Positions 12,921-24,166 of a DNA stretch of 64,000 bases are shown one piece after another. The translations under genes were made by a program, and so were the position numbers. Origin of the DNA: Pseudisothecium myosuroides (lineage: Eukaryota; Streptophyta; Bryopsida; Hypnales; Lembophyllaceae); NCBI GenBank assembly GCA_951799445.1, contig OX637290.1, forward strand, positions 26,592,987 through 26,656,986, given 5' to 3'. The notes below the pieces were generated by a model that did not search any database, had not been told where the DNA came from, and saw nothing but the letters and a program-made list of their open reading frames with translations. Within the stretch, counting starts at the first letter, position 1; every line of letters starts with the position of its first letter.

Positions 12921-13919
12921 TACTAAATAACAGTGGCCCTTGATCCGGTGTACAGTCGGGTACTGTAATCTTACAAACATCCGATTTGAACCATTCAAAG
13001 ATTTTTGCATAGCATAGAAATAGAAATGGAATTTTTCATTTTTCATAATTATCACGCAATCCTCACACAATCCCAATCAAACATACAAAATTTCAGTTTT
13101 AAAAAAGCAAAATTCCATTTTTGGTGAATTTTTTAAGTTAATTTTCATGGTTTTACATAATATTTTATTGAGAACAATTGGTGATGAATTTTTTAATCCG
13201 ATTGCATAGATATGTAGGGAACATCCATATGCACATCTTTCATATTCAAAAACACCCTATTAAGTAACAAAAATATGATCTATGAAGAGTTCAATGTGAA
13301 GTGTCATATGATCTAAATTTGAAAAATAGATATCTCTATTAGATAAATAGATTTTGGCAAAATAACTGTGCCATCATGCTCAAATGTATGAAATTAGTTA
13401 CCACATGAAGGGACAATAAATTTTTTTAATTATAATAAAGAGATATCTATTTTTCAAAGTTAGGTCAAATGACACTTCACATTGAACTCTTCATAGATCA
13501 TATTTTTGTTACTTAATAGGGTGTATTTGAATATGAAAGATGTGCATATGGATGTTCCCTACATATCTATGCAATTGGATTAAAAAAATTCTTCATCAAT
13601 TGTTCACAATAAAATATTATGTAAAACCATCAAAATTAACTTTAAAAATTCACCAAAAATGGAGTTTTGATTTTTTGAAACTGAAATTTTGCATGCTTGA
13701 TTGGGCTTGCATGAGGATTGAGTGATAATTATGCTTACCAAAATATACTAATTATATTGCACATTGTAAAAAAAAATGTGAATGACTCAAAATGGCCGGT
13801 TGTAAGATTACAGTACCCGACTGTACATTGGCTCATTGTTATTACGAACAGACAGTTTATTCTCGCCGGCCTTCTTCGAAAACCGGAGTTTCTATCTATC
13901 TATCTACTAAATAACAGTG
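12921..13919. repeat. 15-bp direct repeats bracketing the foldback, with TATC tail
   Basis: TACTAAATAACAGTG occurs at 12921-12935 and again at 13905-13919. The enclosed DNA ends in a short TATC run just before the right copy. Long direct repeats plus a simple-repeat tail are the hallmark of LINE/SINE-type target-primed insertion. The inside is, however, mainly a foldback, so the history may be compound. Confidence 0.45.
12949..13827. mobile_element. Foldback element with arms of about 400 bp
   Basis: The sequence starting TGTACAGTCGGGTACTGTAA is mirrored from 13827 backwards. Pairing continues through the CCCTATTAAGTAACAAAAAT segment (about 13256) and its inverse (about 13505) to a centre near 13390. 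A transcript would fold into a long, imperfect hairpin. No coding frame is recognised. It lies between 15-bp direct repeats at 12921 and 13905. Confidence 0.75.
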
Positions 13920-14521
13920 TTGCTGGCTGGCTTGCTGGACCCGGAAGCTTCATCATCTTCCTCACCTTGCTTGCTTGAATCCATCCTGGAATCCTTACTT
14001 TCTTGTCTTCTACACTTGCAGCAGCTTCTCCACTCGCACTGGGGATAATGAGAGTTCGTCTACTCCGCAATCCGCATCTCCTCTCGCTTGCAAGTACGAC
14101 TCTTCTATCTCACAAGGACGTTTCTCATGCTGGAATGGCTCTTTTCATCTTACTTGCACATGCGGAATGTTTCAGAGTCTGTAGTTTTGGAATGTGAGAG
14201 AATTTTTTCATTGTGATGGTGTGCTGAATTAGGGTTGGGGTGATGTTGATGATGAACGAGGTTGGTTAGGTTCGTCGGGTTTTGGAATGGGATAGCAAGG
14301 TTTGTGCTGACGTTAAGGAAGTGCAGGTGCGAGGGGAAGGGGACTGCAAGATTTGGATGGGAGGACAATGCAGAATGGGAGTTGTCATGGTCCAAATTCT
14401 GCAGTGCTGAATCAGAGGTCTGTTCTCTTATGGTTTTAGTTATGTCCTGTGGATCAATGGCTTTGTGCAGTTGAGAAAATTTGAGATTGTTGCTTTGAGG
14501 TTGTTAGGTCATTGTCGTTGG
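13920..14521 (+). promoter_or_regulatory. hslV upstream region
   Basis: Moderately GC-richer than the flanks and immediately upstream of hslV, so it probably contains the promoter and 5' leader. An ATG at 14048 opens an Arg/Leu-rich stretch (MRVRLLRNPHLLSLA) that resembles a mitochondrial presequence. The only good splice donor after it does not match the reading phase of the hslV coding exon, so it is not joined here. Confidence 0.35.
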
Positions 14522-14724
14522 CTAACCCCTATGGGACCAAGAGTCCCAAATTCGATCTTCTGTTTAGCAGTTTTGAAAAACTCATGTGGGGATTTCTTAT
14601 GTAATTTTTGACCAACACATGCAATGTCCTTCACCGTTTTGCAGATTTCAATTTCATTTCTCACAATATGATCAATTGAATTGGTCATTTTCAAACCATG
14701 AATTCATGGTCCTTTAGGGGTTAA
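14522..14724. mobile_element. Short TTAA-type element (copy B)
   Basis: Starts CTAACCCCTATGGGACC and ends GGTCCTTTAGGGGTTAA. At 203 bp it is a short subfamily of the same CCCCTAAAGGACC end type, lying 240 bp upstream of the hslV start. One flanking TTAA has decayed to CTAA. In inverse orientation its interior matches the element in hslV intron 4 (16509-16951). Confidence 0.75.
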
Positions 14725-14961
14725 GCACCCGAGGTGGGTAATTAATTGCGCCAGGTTCTGGTGCATGACTTTTGTCCAGAATCGTTCAGGGATAACTGTG
14801 AAATTAGGGCTGAGCTTGCAACCTTCGGACATGACCTCTCTTACAGAGGGTAGCTTGTCAATTCTGATGCTTGAGTGGTTCTCAGTGACCTATTTTATAC
14901 ACAGCGGGTTGTGTGTATGTCAATCTGTCAAATGCAGCTTATCACCTGTTTCTAAATTGAT

Positions 14962-17466
14962 ATGATTGCCTCCAGTTTGAGACGTATGCATACAGAAAAC
15001 AGAGGCATGCTTGGCACCACCGTATTATGTGTACGAAAGGATAATAAGGTCATTATAATTGGAGATGGGCAAGTTACGTTGGGCAATGAAATTATCAAGC
15101 CAAATGTCCGGAAAGTTCGCAGGCTTGGAACAAATGTCATCGGAGGATTTGCAGGTCAGTTGATGTTCTGTTGACTTGTCTGTGGTATGGTTGAAACTTT
15201 TTCACTTAAGTAGATCGGCTGTTTTTTTGTGTGTTTTTGAATGAGCAGAGCACTAGATTAACTGTCTTTGCGAAGTTTATTGTCAGTTTACAGAGGCCTC
15301 TGTTGCTAGCAATGCAGCAGTTATAGCTACAACGAGAGCGTGAATTAAGAAGCTTGAGGATACTATTTGCGTCACTGTAAGCATTTTAGGAATGCGATTT
15401 GGGGATAATTATAGAACTGTGGAGCTGTCTTCGGTTACAACAGCCCTATCTGTGGAGATCAATTTTTATTATCACTATGAGTTGCTGTTGGTAATAGGAG
15501 TCAATATAGGAGACGGAATGAGGTCCTTAACGGTTTTAGTATCCTCTTCCTTACTTGAGGATCTCTTTCGCTTGGGCTGCGGTTGCAGGACAGTTTATGA
15601 CGATGAAATTTCTAACGATGAAAGGGATTTGTTTGTAGGTGGTACTGCTGATTCGTTTACCTTGTTTGAGAGACTCGAGTCTAAGCTTGAAGAACACTCT
15701 GGTATTTATCTTGCAAAAGTTTTGGTCTTACATGTTCATGTCACCCTTCGTTCAAGATTATTTTTTGATAAGTAGGCATAAACTTAGCAATGCACTAAAG
15801 CTATGTCATGCTCTTTTCATTGAAGACCATTTTACTTGCGTAGTTCCAAAGTGCTAGGAAATTGTGAGATCAGGGAGACTTCATGTCTGGCCAAGAGGGT
15901 CATCCATCCAACAGGGAGTGATGTTATATAGCTTACCCATTTTATAGCTGAATATTTCCCTGTGTTGATTGCAGGCCAGGTATAAGGAGTGCGAAGGATA
16001 TGCTAATATGGCGTTCCTTATGTTTTATCGTTTGCTGGTCCTAAATCCGTTTTGTCTGCATTTGTTACTCTGTGGAGTAGCCAGGGGATGGTGAAACTGG
16101 CACGCTGAATTTCTTTGACCTGGGGGATCTGATGGCAGCTGACGAGAGCTGCAGTGGAGCTCGCCAAAGCCTGGCGTACGGATAAGTTTCTCAGGCGTCT
16201 TGATGTATGTCTCTTTTTATGTACACTCCTTTGCTACCTATTGTTCAATTTTCATTGGATATCACTGATTATATTGCGTCTGTAGTTTGGTGAAAGTGCA
16301 CGACTGAATATGCCTTGAGTGGGGCTGGCTGCAGGCTGTGATGGTCGTTTCAGATGCTGAAATCTCTTTGACAATCCTTGGGAATGGAGATGTTTTAGAG
16401 CCCTACGATGGTGTTATAGGTACGTAGACGCTCTTCTTGTTCCAGTGTGCTCCTGCATGCAAACTTTTGTGCGGTGTTTACTATTCCATTGTAATCTACT
16501 ACATCCCATGAACCCCTGAAGGACCAAGGATTCATGGATGATAATGCTATTGAGCATTTTGTGAAATATGATTCAAATGGGGCAAATTCTATATTACCAA
16601 GATTAACCCCTTAGTGCCTGAATCTTTTCTTGAATTTTTGCATATTTTTGCTTGTATCTTTATAAATATATATTATTTACCTTAATTTCATCAAATTCAT
16701 CATACAGAAAGTGTTTTTCTTTAAAAGTCAAGCATTGGTTTGGATGAATGCAAAGTTTTGTGGTAAAAAAAAGCCCCTGGAAACTCTGTTAATGGAAACT
16801 CTGTTAATCGTCCAGATTTTAAACGTCGGAGCGCTAAGGGGTTAATGAAGAACATTGCATGTGTTGGTAAAATGAAAGTCCTCATTTGACCTACTCAAAC
16901 TGCTTAAATAACATGAGCCCCATTTGGCCCTCTTCGTTCTTTCTCGGTTAAATTGAGTTATTCAACCAATCCTGTACTTTCCTGGTCATATCAAAATAGC
17001 CATGTTGAGAAATATTGCTATGTAAGTTTTAAAACTTTTCTGCTTGGCTTATTCCAGGTATTGGGTCCGGAGGTTCATATGCCTCAGCAGCTGCAAGGGC
17101 TCTTATTGATTTGCCTGACTGGGATGCTGAAGCGATAGGTAAGTGTGCTTGGATGCTCGGAGGGATTTAGGGTTAATGTTTGTGGTTCTATTTGGTTCAA
17201 TGATGATCATTTCCACATTCAACTTTTTTTTAACAAATCAGGCTCTCGAAAACTGACTGGGATGTTGATGGTTGTGCGCTTGCATGCGTGGTGGGAATTT
17301 GTGGGAATTTTCAGCCAAGAAAGCTATGAAGATTGCGGCAGATTGTTGCATATACACAAACCACAGCTTCACAATTGAGCAAATCGACGTTGCCCAAAGG
17401 AGTTCGGAGGATGTGAAGCCGGCGGCCGTGCTATCTGTCGCAGAACCTTGTACTACAAGCAATTAG
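14962..17466 (+). CDS. hslV: HslV, ATP-dependent threonine protease subunit (six exons)
   Basis: HslV is the proteolytic half of the bacterial HslUV (ClpQY) protease and in eukaryotes acts in mitochondria with the HslU unfoldase. Proposed exons: 14962-15154, 15639-15701, 16134-16204, 16335-16419, 17058-17138 and 17315-17466, giving 214 residues. Key segments: [10 protein letters not shown], with the catalytic Thr exposed after processing; [79 protein letters not shown]; and [11 protein letters not shown]. Length fits the family plus a short N-terminal leader. Start at 14962 is the first in-frame ATG of the exon; an upstream targeting exon is possible. The acceptor for exon 3 that keeps the family reading is preceded by AT, not AG (16132-16133). 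A canonical alternative, exon 2 running to 15718 and exon 3 starting at 16139, keeps frame but adds four residues and uses a weak GTTTTG donor. It may be functional or starting to decay. Confidence 0.88.
16509..16951. mobile_element. TTAA-type element in hslV intron 4, interrupted by a second one (copy D)
   Basis: Left end TGAACCCCTGAAGGACC, right end decayed to GGTTAA at 16951. The interior matches the inverse of copy B (for example the shared ACATTGCATGTGTTGGT). The match is interrupted by the element at 16603-16845 and resumes after it. The whole lies within hslV intron 4, so it should be removed by splicing. Confidence 0.7.
16603..16845. mobile_element. Nested TTAA-flanked MITE, CCCCTTAG ends (copy C)
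   Basis: Bounded by TTAA at 16603-16606 and 16842-16845, with ends CCCCTTAGTGCC and GCGCTAAGGGG. It is 243 bp and non-coding. Removing it with one TTAA restores alignment of the host element D with its relative B. That is direct sequence evidence for a mobile element that duplicates TTAA. Confidence 0.82.
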
Positions 17467-17877
17467 GAGGGAGTTTTTTCTGATTGACGGAGGTTCCCCA
17501 TTTATGCTTCTGAATCCAATTTTGATTTCGGAAGAAATGAAGGTTTGCGCAACTAACGCTGGATTTTGAAACCCTGTGAGCCAGGGTAACGGTTATTAGG
17601 TGCCAAAGAGGCCATTTTGGGGTTGGATAGGGCACGTTTCATGAGTAGGCCATAGGCGGCATTGGGTCTAGAGGAGAATTACCATTGTCGGTGGGCAAAT
17701 TTGCCAAACTAATTCGAGGAAATTTGCATTGGCTTGGGCTCCTTTTGTGAGCTGGAGGTGGTGCAACAGTTGCCAATCTCGATCGAAATGGAAGCCAATT
17801 TGCTACCAAGATTGGGTCTTCCCAGGTCCTGGATTTGGAAACACAAGGGATAGTTTTGGACTTCAGGTGTAGGCGGT
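17467..17877 (+). other. hslV 3' flank
   Basis: Moderate-GC sequence after the hslV stop, presumably 3' untranslated and downstream region. No canonical AATAAA was picked out and no second gene is seen. Confidence 0.35.
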
Positions 17878-19030
17878 TTAACCCTTTAGTGATCGTGGTT
17901 GATTTGGGGGGCAGGCATAGTTTTTCAAGAAAATGAATTTTGTGGCCACTCTAAAGATGTAGTCTTAGATCAAACCGTACAAGGTGTTTCCATAAGGGAG
18001 ATTCTTCAACCTAACAAAAAATCAAACTCATCCAACAGTACAAATTGCTATAAATAAGGTAGGAGGTCTATAAATCAACCTTTTAAGGGCTAAAATTGAA
18101 TTTTGTGGAGGTGAAACATCTTTAAATACTTTTTAGTAAATTTTCCTCAAAAGACAAGTAGAATAGGCATCTAATCCAAGTCGTTTCATATTTTTTCAAG
18201 CTTTGTGAAATTAGTTACAAATTTTTGAAGTTTACAAAAAATGGTCATATGTGGTCATCAAAATGAATACCCTTCTAAAATGTGCAGATTTGGTACTTTG
18301 AAGAAAGTGAAATGTACCTCTAAATCATGTTTGCTTCTAGAGCCTTGTTGGAGTTTGAGTTGCTTTCCTTAATTTTCAAAAATCAATGACTTGAATGACC
18401 CTTTAGAATTTGCGCTACATAAATACCAATGCATAAGTTTACTTTGGGCATTCATGAGATTATAAAGCAACACTTATACCTTGTCAAGACATCAAGTTAC
18501 AAAAAAATCTCACAATTTGGTTGATATTAGAGTTATTCGTAAAGTCCCTCCCAATTTGGAGGGGATTTTTTTCGACAAATTTCCTCCAACGGACGACCCC
18601 GAAGGCGACCACGACACTGCAGGCGATCACTAAACCGCAAGCAAAGTCCGGACCAAACTTCTTTTTGGTCGATTTGGGTGCTTAAGAAAGTTTGATACCC
18701 ACTTTTGTATTGACTTTTTGCCCAAAACTTGCTTTTTCACAAAACTGCAGGGTTTAAACCCCGGTTTTTGGGTACTTTACGAATAACTCTATTATCTTGC
18801 ATTTTTGTTGAACACTTCCCATTTAAAGGTCCAAGCCATTTGAGTTTGCAACCTCATAGCTAATTCATCAATGCTCCAATTCTCTTGAAATTGATTTTGT
18901 TTGAAGCGCACAAAGACATTCTAATTGCGTTCCTCTTTGAGATTTTTGTGATCAAATGTATTTTGAACAATATTAGACTGAGAGTCCAAAAATCAACCAA
19001 AAAGTGGTCGACCGGTCACTAAAGGGTTAA
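17878..19030. mobile_element. TTAA-flanked element with CCCTTTAGTGA ends (copy E)
   Basis: Starts TTAACCCTTTAGTGATCG and ends CGGTCACTAAAGGGTTAA. The end repeat CCCTTTAGTGA is related to, but distinct from, the CCCCTAAAGGACC family. Total length is 1153 bp, of which 262 bp plus a 3-bp duplication is a later insertion (18529-18790). No transposase frame. Confidence 0.78.
18529..18790. mobile_element. 262-bp MITE with perfect 17-bp ends, nested in copy E
   Basis: AGAGTTATTCGTAAAGT at the left is mirrored exactly at the right (ACTTTACGAATAACTCT). ATT stands directly outside both ends (18526-18528 and 18791-18793), a 3-bp duplication. The interior is GC-richer than the surroundings, with near-palindromic words. 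A 3-bp duplication fits PIF/Harbinger or CACTA, but the ends match neither consensus that I know. Confidence 0.75.
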
Positions 19031-20191
19031 GGGCCATCACCCTCTTTGTAGCATGACTAATTTCAAGCTGCAGTTCATGATGTGCAGCCTATCTGCATTA
19101 TAGGTGAGATGCACAACAGAGATCGGGTGTTACTAAATTCATGAAGTCGAGTAATTCGCCAAGGTTTTGGCAGGAGGGAGATTGCAAGAAACACCTGTTG
19201 ATTTTATTCCGTTTTCGTAGTTCTCCTGATTTTTTTCCTCGAGAGTACTTTAAAATTTTAAAAATAATATTTAAATTAAAAAACATATACGTTCAATGTT
19301 TACACCTTTAAGAAGATTGTACCCTAGGAAGATAAAGCATAGAAAAATTCTCTAAGTGGGAGAACTAAAAAAGTGCAAAATTTCAACTAAATAGGTACTT
19401 TGATGTCTTAATTTATAAATAAAATTTACAAAATTCAGAAAAAAAAGGCCATTTGTAAGAACTCTATAGAGATAAAACATTTACTATGGGTTGACTTATG
19501 ACATTGATGTGGGATTCCCTAATTCTACATGCTTTATTCAAACAACATTACCTATTTGTAGGTGTGCACATTTGTACTCAGTGCTATGAGAGACTGAGGT
19601 ATTAGTCAATAGTACAATTCACTTTTTAAAACCTATAATATGTTCCAACAACTTTGGTTTACCATTTGGATTCAAAATTGAAAATCAAGAGATAATAGAG
19701 TTATCTTGAAAGTATCCTCTCTTTGGTCTATATTTTGTTTCTAATCTAAAATTGCATTTGAATTTCTAATCAACTTGTTTATTTAACTAACAATATTTAA
19801 TTGCATGCAATCTAATCACATATGGTTGTATTCTTCCTAAATAGAGGTTTAGCTCTCATGTACCTTTGCAAGAAGAGCTCTAAAATTTTTAAAAATTGGC
19901 ATCACTACAAGTGCTAATTTGTGTTTGATCCACTATAAGAGATGCAAAATTTATTTTATTTTTGCACCACTAGAGATGACATTTCATGACTTTTAGAATA
20001 TTTCCAATAAACTCAAAATTCAAAACAACTAAATATATAAGTTTACATCAAGAGATTTATGAAAACCAATGATTATGTAAAATATAAATCCTTCCTTCAA
20101 TAAATTGAAGACATGAAAGAAATCTCTCCTTTATTGGGGTCATCAAATAATAGTTCTAAAAGTAGATGCCAAAGTGTTAGGGATAATATTT
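19031..20191. other. Non-coding AT-rich stretch, nothing recognised
   Basis: No open frame above 62 codons and no paired terminal repeats. Its only visible landmark is the copia insertion at its right edge, which duplicated TATTT. Confidence 0.45.
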
Positions 20192-20409
20192 TGTTGTATA
20201 TAATCACTTGTAAGACAAACACGATGATGCAAGTTTCCACCACACAGGTGAGATTGAATGCACATTGAAAACCAATATAAAAGGATCACAAGGAGAGGGG
20301 AAAGAACCTTCAGCTAACAACCTAACGGACCTAATCATTCTATCTGCTAACGGATACAATATATCGATGACCTACGTATACGGATGAGTAGAGGACTGGA
20401 TACTCAACA
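20192..20409 (-). repeat. Copia 3' LTR
   Basis: 218 bp, TGTTGTATATAATC to GGATACTCAACA in plus-strand text. It is the 3' LTR in element orientation, next to the polypurine tract at about 20410-20418. Confidence 0.93.
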
Positions 20410-20632
20410 CTCCCCCTCAGTCCGCTACTCGGCTTTACTGAAGAAATTTACTGAAGATCAGAGTCCCAGATAAGCTTGGATCTCTGAAAACCTAGATGGT
20501 ATGGTTCTACTGGGAAACAAAAAGACTGTATTGACGCTTGACTTCAGTGGTGGTGCTCAGTTAATCTTCTCGAATTGTCCCTTAGAATTCTGCTCGAGTG
20601 ATCAACTGTAATCGACTCCTCATGTCTTGAAA

Positions 20633-22126
20633 CTAAACCTTGCTCAAAGGTTTGGTAAGAATATCCGCCATCTGCTGCTGAGTTCGCACAAACTCCAAAC
20701 AAATTCGTCCCTTTCGTATATGATCACGGATGAGGTGACAAGATTTCTCTATGCGTTTTGTGCGGGAGTGAAATACCGGATTCTTCGCCATCTTAATACA
20801 ACTCTCATTATCGCAGAAGATGATAATTGGGCGCATGATAGGAATGTGAATTTCCTCAAAAAGATTACGTACCCACATTGTCTCTTTGGTGGCTTCAGCG
20901 AGCGCCCTATATTCAGCTTTTGAACTCGATTGAGCAACTTCGGACTGCAATTTACTCTTCCACGAGATTGGTGAAGTTCCGATGCTGATTAGATAGCCAG
21001 ATGTGGATCGTCTCTCATCTAAGTCTCCCAGAAAATCACTATCCGAGTATCCAACTGGCACTATTTCTCCCCCTCTCGGATAGTGTATTGCAAGGTTGGA
21101 GGTTCCCTTAAGGTACCTGAAAATGTGTAGTGCAGCCTGAAGGTGAGCCTCTCTTGGAGCCGAAGTGAACCTGGTTACGATGCCTACTGCAAAGGCAATG
21201 TCCGGACGGGTATTAGTAACGTGGAGTAATTTACCTACTCCCATACGATAGTAGACAATCCCAATGTCATCAAGTAGCGGGGAGTTCATAGTCGTTGAGA
21301 GATTGTTGTAAAGGTTGTTCTCCATGGGAGTTGGAGCTGGTAGACAATCAGCAACGTCCATGTCAGTAAGACATTTTTGGATGTAACGGTGGTGAGACAT
21401 GAGAATGCCATGTTGATTGTAGATAAAATCAACCCCAAAGTACAAGGAGAGAGAGCCTAGGATTGTCATCGCAAACTCCTTGCACAATTGTTCCTGTATA
21501 AAGGTTATTCTCTGCGGTTGGTTCCCTGTGAGCAGTAAATCATCGATATAAATGATAAGGAATACGACTGAATCCCCATCACGATACACATATAAACTTG
21601 GATCGGCCAAGCAGGGATGGAGTCCTATAGAAAGGAGATATTTGTCAATGCGTTCATGCCAAGCTCTGGAAGATTGCCTTAATCCGTAAAGGGCCTTGTG
21701 CAATCGGCAGACAAGATGTTCCTTCCCAGGTTTAATAAATCCAATGGGTTGCTTTAAGAACACACTTTCGGTGATGGTCCCATTTAAGAAAGTTGTTTTG
21801 ACGTCAAGGTGGAAGAGAGGCCATCCCTTCATTGCCGCAATGCAAACGATAATGCGCATTGTTGACAACTTTACCACAGGGGAAAATGTTTCCTGGTAAT
21901 CAAAACCTGAATGCTGCTGGTCTCCACGTGCCACTAACCTTGCTTTATATTTTGAATCAGTGGATGCAGTTCCAGACTTCAATTTATATGTCCATTTTAC
22001 CAGAATGGCTACATGTCCAGGCGGTAGTTCCACTAACGACCAAGTGCGGTTGGCGTGAATGGATTCCATTTCCTGCTCCATTGCTGCTATCCAATGTGGA
22101 TTTGCAGCTGCATCCCTATAAAACAT
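20633..22126 (-). pseudogene. Copia reverse transcriptase-RNase H
   Basis: A 497-residue open frame from the start of the reverse transcriptase domain (WIAAMEQEMESI, KARLVARG, FSPVVKLSTMR) through FHLDVKTTFLNG, the active-site motif YIDDLLLTG and DPSLYVY to RNase H (GYSDSDFLGDLDERRSTSGY, SSSKAEYRALAEATKE, ADILTKPL). This part alone is unbroken. As it lacks its own start within a full polyprotein, it is scored as part of a disabled element. Confidence 0.93.
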
Positions 22127-22639
22127 GGGTTCATCTAAAGCCGTTACGCAAGCCTCTAAGTAGATGGGCTCAGCAAAGGCTGAGAGGCATGCTTGCAGAT
22201 CTCCAAAGAAGTCTACTTTAGCTGCATATTCGATTAGCCTGGAGTTGGGAAAGCGGGTTCAAGATGAACGTCGAAGAAGAGGTGACTCAGAAGGAGGAGG
22301 GCTACAGCCTTGTTCGAGAGAATGCAGTACCTGTGCAGTCGACGCTGGCGCGGGGCTAGTGGGGCCTGCATGCTCTCCATGCACGCCGTTGAGATTGGAC
22401 GAATCGTGCGGTGGAAAGGCGTCGCGGGTGAGCTCCTTTGTAGGTGTAGGGTTTTGAGTGGATTCAGCTTGATCTGTAAAGAGTCCGGAACAAGGTGGCG
22501 GAAGGATGGGGTCCAGTACTTCAAGAGCAGCAGATCGATCAGAGAGAACTTCCAGTGAAACGCTCCGCATTTTGTTCTGATCAGGAGAGTGCCAAAAACG
22601 GGCTTCGGCAAACTGTGCATCTTGACTGATCTTTATGGT

Positions 22640-23083
22640 TCAAGAGTCAGGGTGATAAAAACGATACCCTGATGTGCATTTTGAATAGCCGACAAAGATA
22701 CACTTCACGCTCCGATCTTCCAATTTGGTTCTCTTCTCTTTGGGAACATGCACGAAAGCCACGCACCTAAAAACTCTAAGATGGTGGAGCTCAGGCGCTG
22801 CACCGTAGAGCTGCTGAAATGGACTGATGCTTGAATTTGCTCGAGTAGGAGACCTATTGGTTAAATAATTTGCAGTAGCGATGGCCTCGGCCCAAAGAAA
22901 GGGCGGTGTTTGTGCCTCAGAAACCATACAGCATATCTTGTCCAGCAGTGTGCGGTTCTTGCGCTCGCTTACTCTGTTTTGGTGTGGGTTGTACGCTTGC
23001 GTCAATTTGTGGTGTATGCCTGTTCTTTGGAGGAGTTGCTTAAATTCCAAGGAAACGTATTCCCCTCCACGGTCGCTATGCAA
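22640..23083 (-). pseudogene. Copia integrase core, C-terminal part
   Basis: Contains MHSDRGGEYVS (second catalytic Asp) and NRVSERKNRTLLD (catalytic Glu), then the conserved PFLWAEAI and CIFVGYS segments. It is the continuation of the integrase at 23129-24115 after a stop, and is followed by another stop near 22638 and a poorly conserved linker (about 22234-22620). Confidence 0.88.
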
Positions 23084-23128
23084 TGTTTGGATTTTTGAAC
23101 CAAGGGCTAGTTCTACCGTTGCTTTAAA

Positions 23129-24115
23129 CTACTGAAAATATTTGATCGCCTCAGATTTTTGCCGCATGAAGTAGAGCCAGGTGAACCGAGAGAAGTCGTC
23201 GGTGAAAGTTATGATGTAACAACTCCCGCCGAGAGAAGCCGGTCGCAATGGCCCAAAGAGGTCAGAATGAATAAGTTGCAATGGAGTCTTGGCTCGAGGC
23301 CTGGATGCTTCCTTCGGAATTGTGGTTCGCGTCTGCTTTCCTGCGGCACAGCTATCACAAAGGTCGTGGCTATTAGTGATAAGAGGAACTCCTTTTGCTA
23401 TGCGATGAGTTCCCATCGATTGGAGACTATGAAAGTTAATGTGTCCAAGTCGACGATGCCAAAGATATGCAACTAATGGTGAAATTACTGCACAAATTTG
23501 GAATTTAGGGTCCGGTACGATGCATCGGTAGAGCCCCGTTTTGGGATCCCGTTTTTCTCTTCCCAAGATGTTATTTGCCCCTTGATACACAACACATTCC
23601 TTGTTATCGAATACAACCGTTAAGCCCATGTCTGTTATTGCTCCCACTGAAAGCAGACTGAACGAGAGACCAGGCACGAAGTAGACGTCACGAATCTTTA
23701 TTTCATTGTTGTTATCAAGATTGACACTTCCTTTTCCTTCTACCGGTAGCAGTTGCTTTCCAATAGTCTGTACCATCGCTGGACTGGGGGCTATCTCTAA
23801 GTGAGAAAATTGGCTTGGGTCGCCGCTAACGTGCTGCGAGCACCCGAAATCGAGAATCCATGCTCCATCAGGTTCTAGGTGTTGATCGGGTTCCAAGCGC
23901 TGGTGTCCTGCCTCGTATTCGTGGTTGTATTGGCTCCCCATCACGTGGTGCTCGTTGTGTTGTGCTTCCCATGCAGGGATTGCATTGGAATTGTCCCAAG
24001 TGGACAGATTACTTGGTGTGTCGTCGATGAGCACGTTTGTGTGGTATATGGGGCCAGTAGGGACTCTGCCTGCACTTTGTCCATTAGACTGTCGTGCCTG
24101 GGCTCGACGAGCCAA
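23129..24115 (-). pseudogene. Copia protease and integrase N-terminal part
   Basis: The frame continues from the zinc knuckle. WILDFGCSQHVSG marks the aspartic protease site, where the usual second residue of the D-S/T-G triad is Phe, suggesting loss of activity. Next come the integrase zinc-binding region (LWHRRLGHINF, then CDSCAAGKQ) and the start of the catalytic core, with the first Asp in HSDLFGPL. A stop at 23129 separates this from the rest of integrase. Confidence 0.88.
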
Positions 24116-24166
24116 TTCGCGAACGAATGCATAGCAATCCCGCAGGAAGTGTCCCTCTCCACCACA

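Noticed and set aside
14003..14197. Mitochondrial presequence-like frame upstream of hslV
   Set aside because: The Arg/Leu-rich segment is suggestive, but the available donor (GCAA/GTACGA) leaves one base over, whereas the hslV exon acceptor needs two. It was not added to the gene model.
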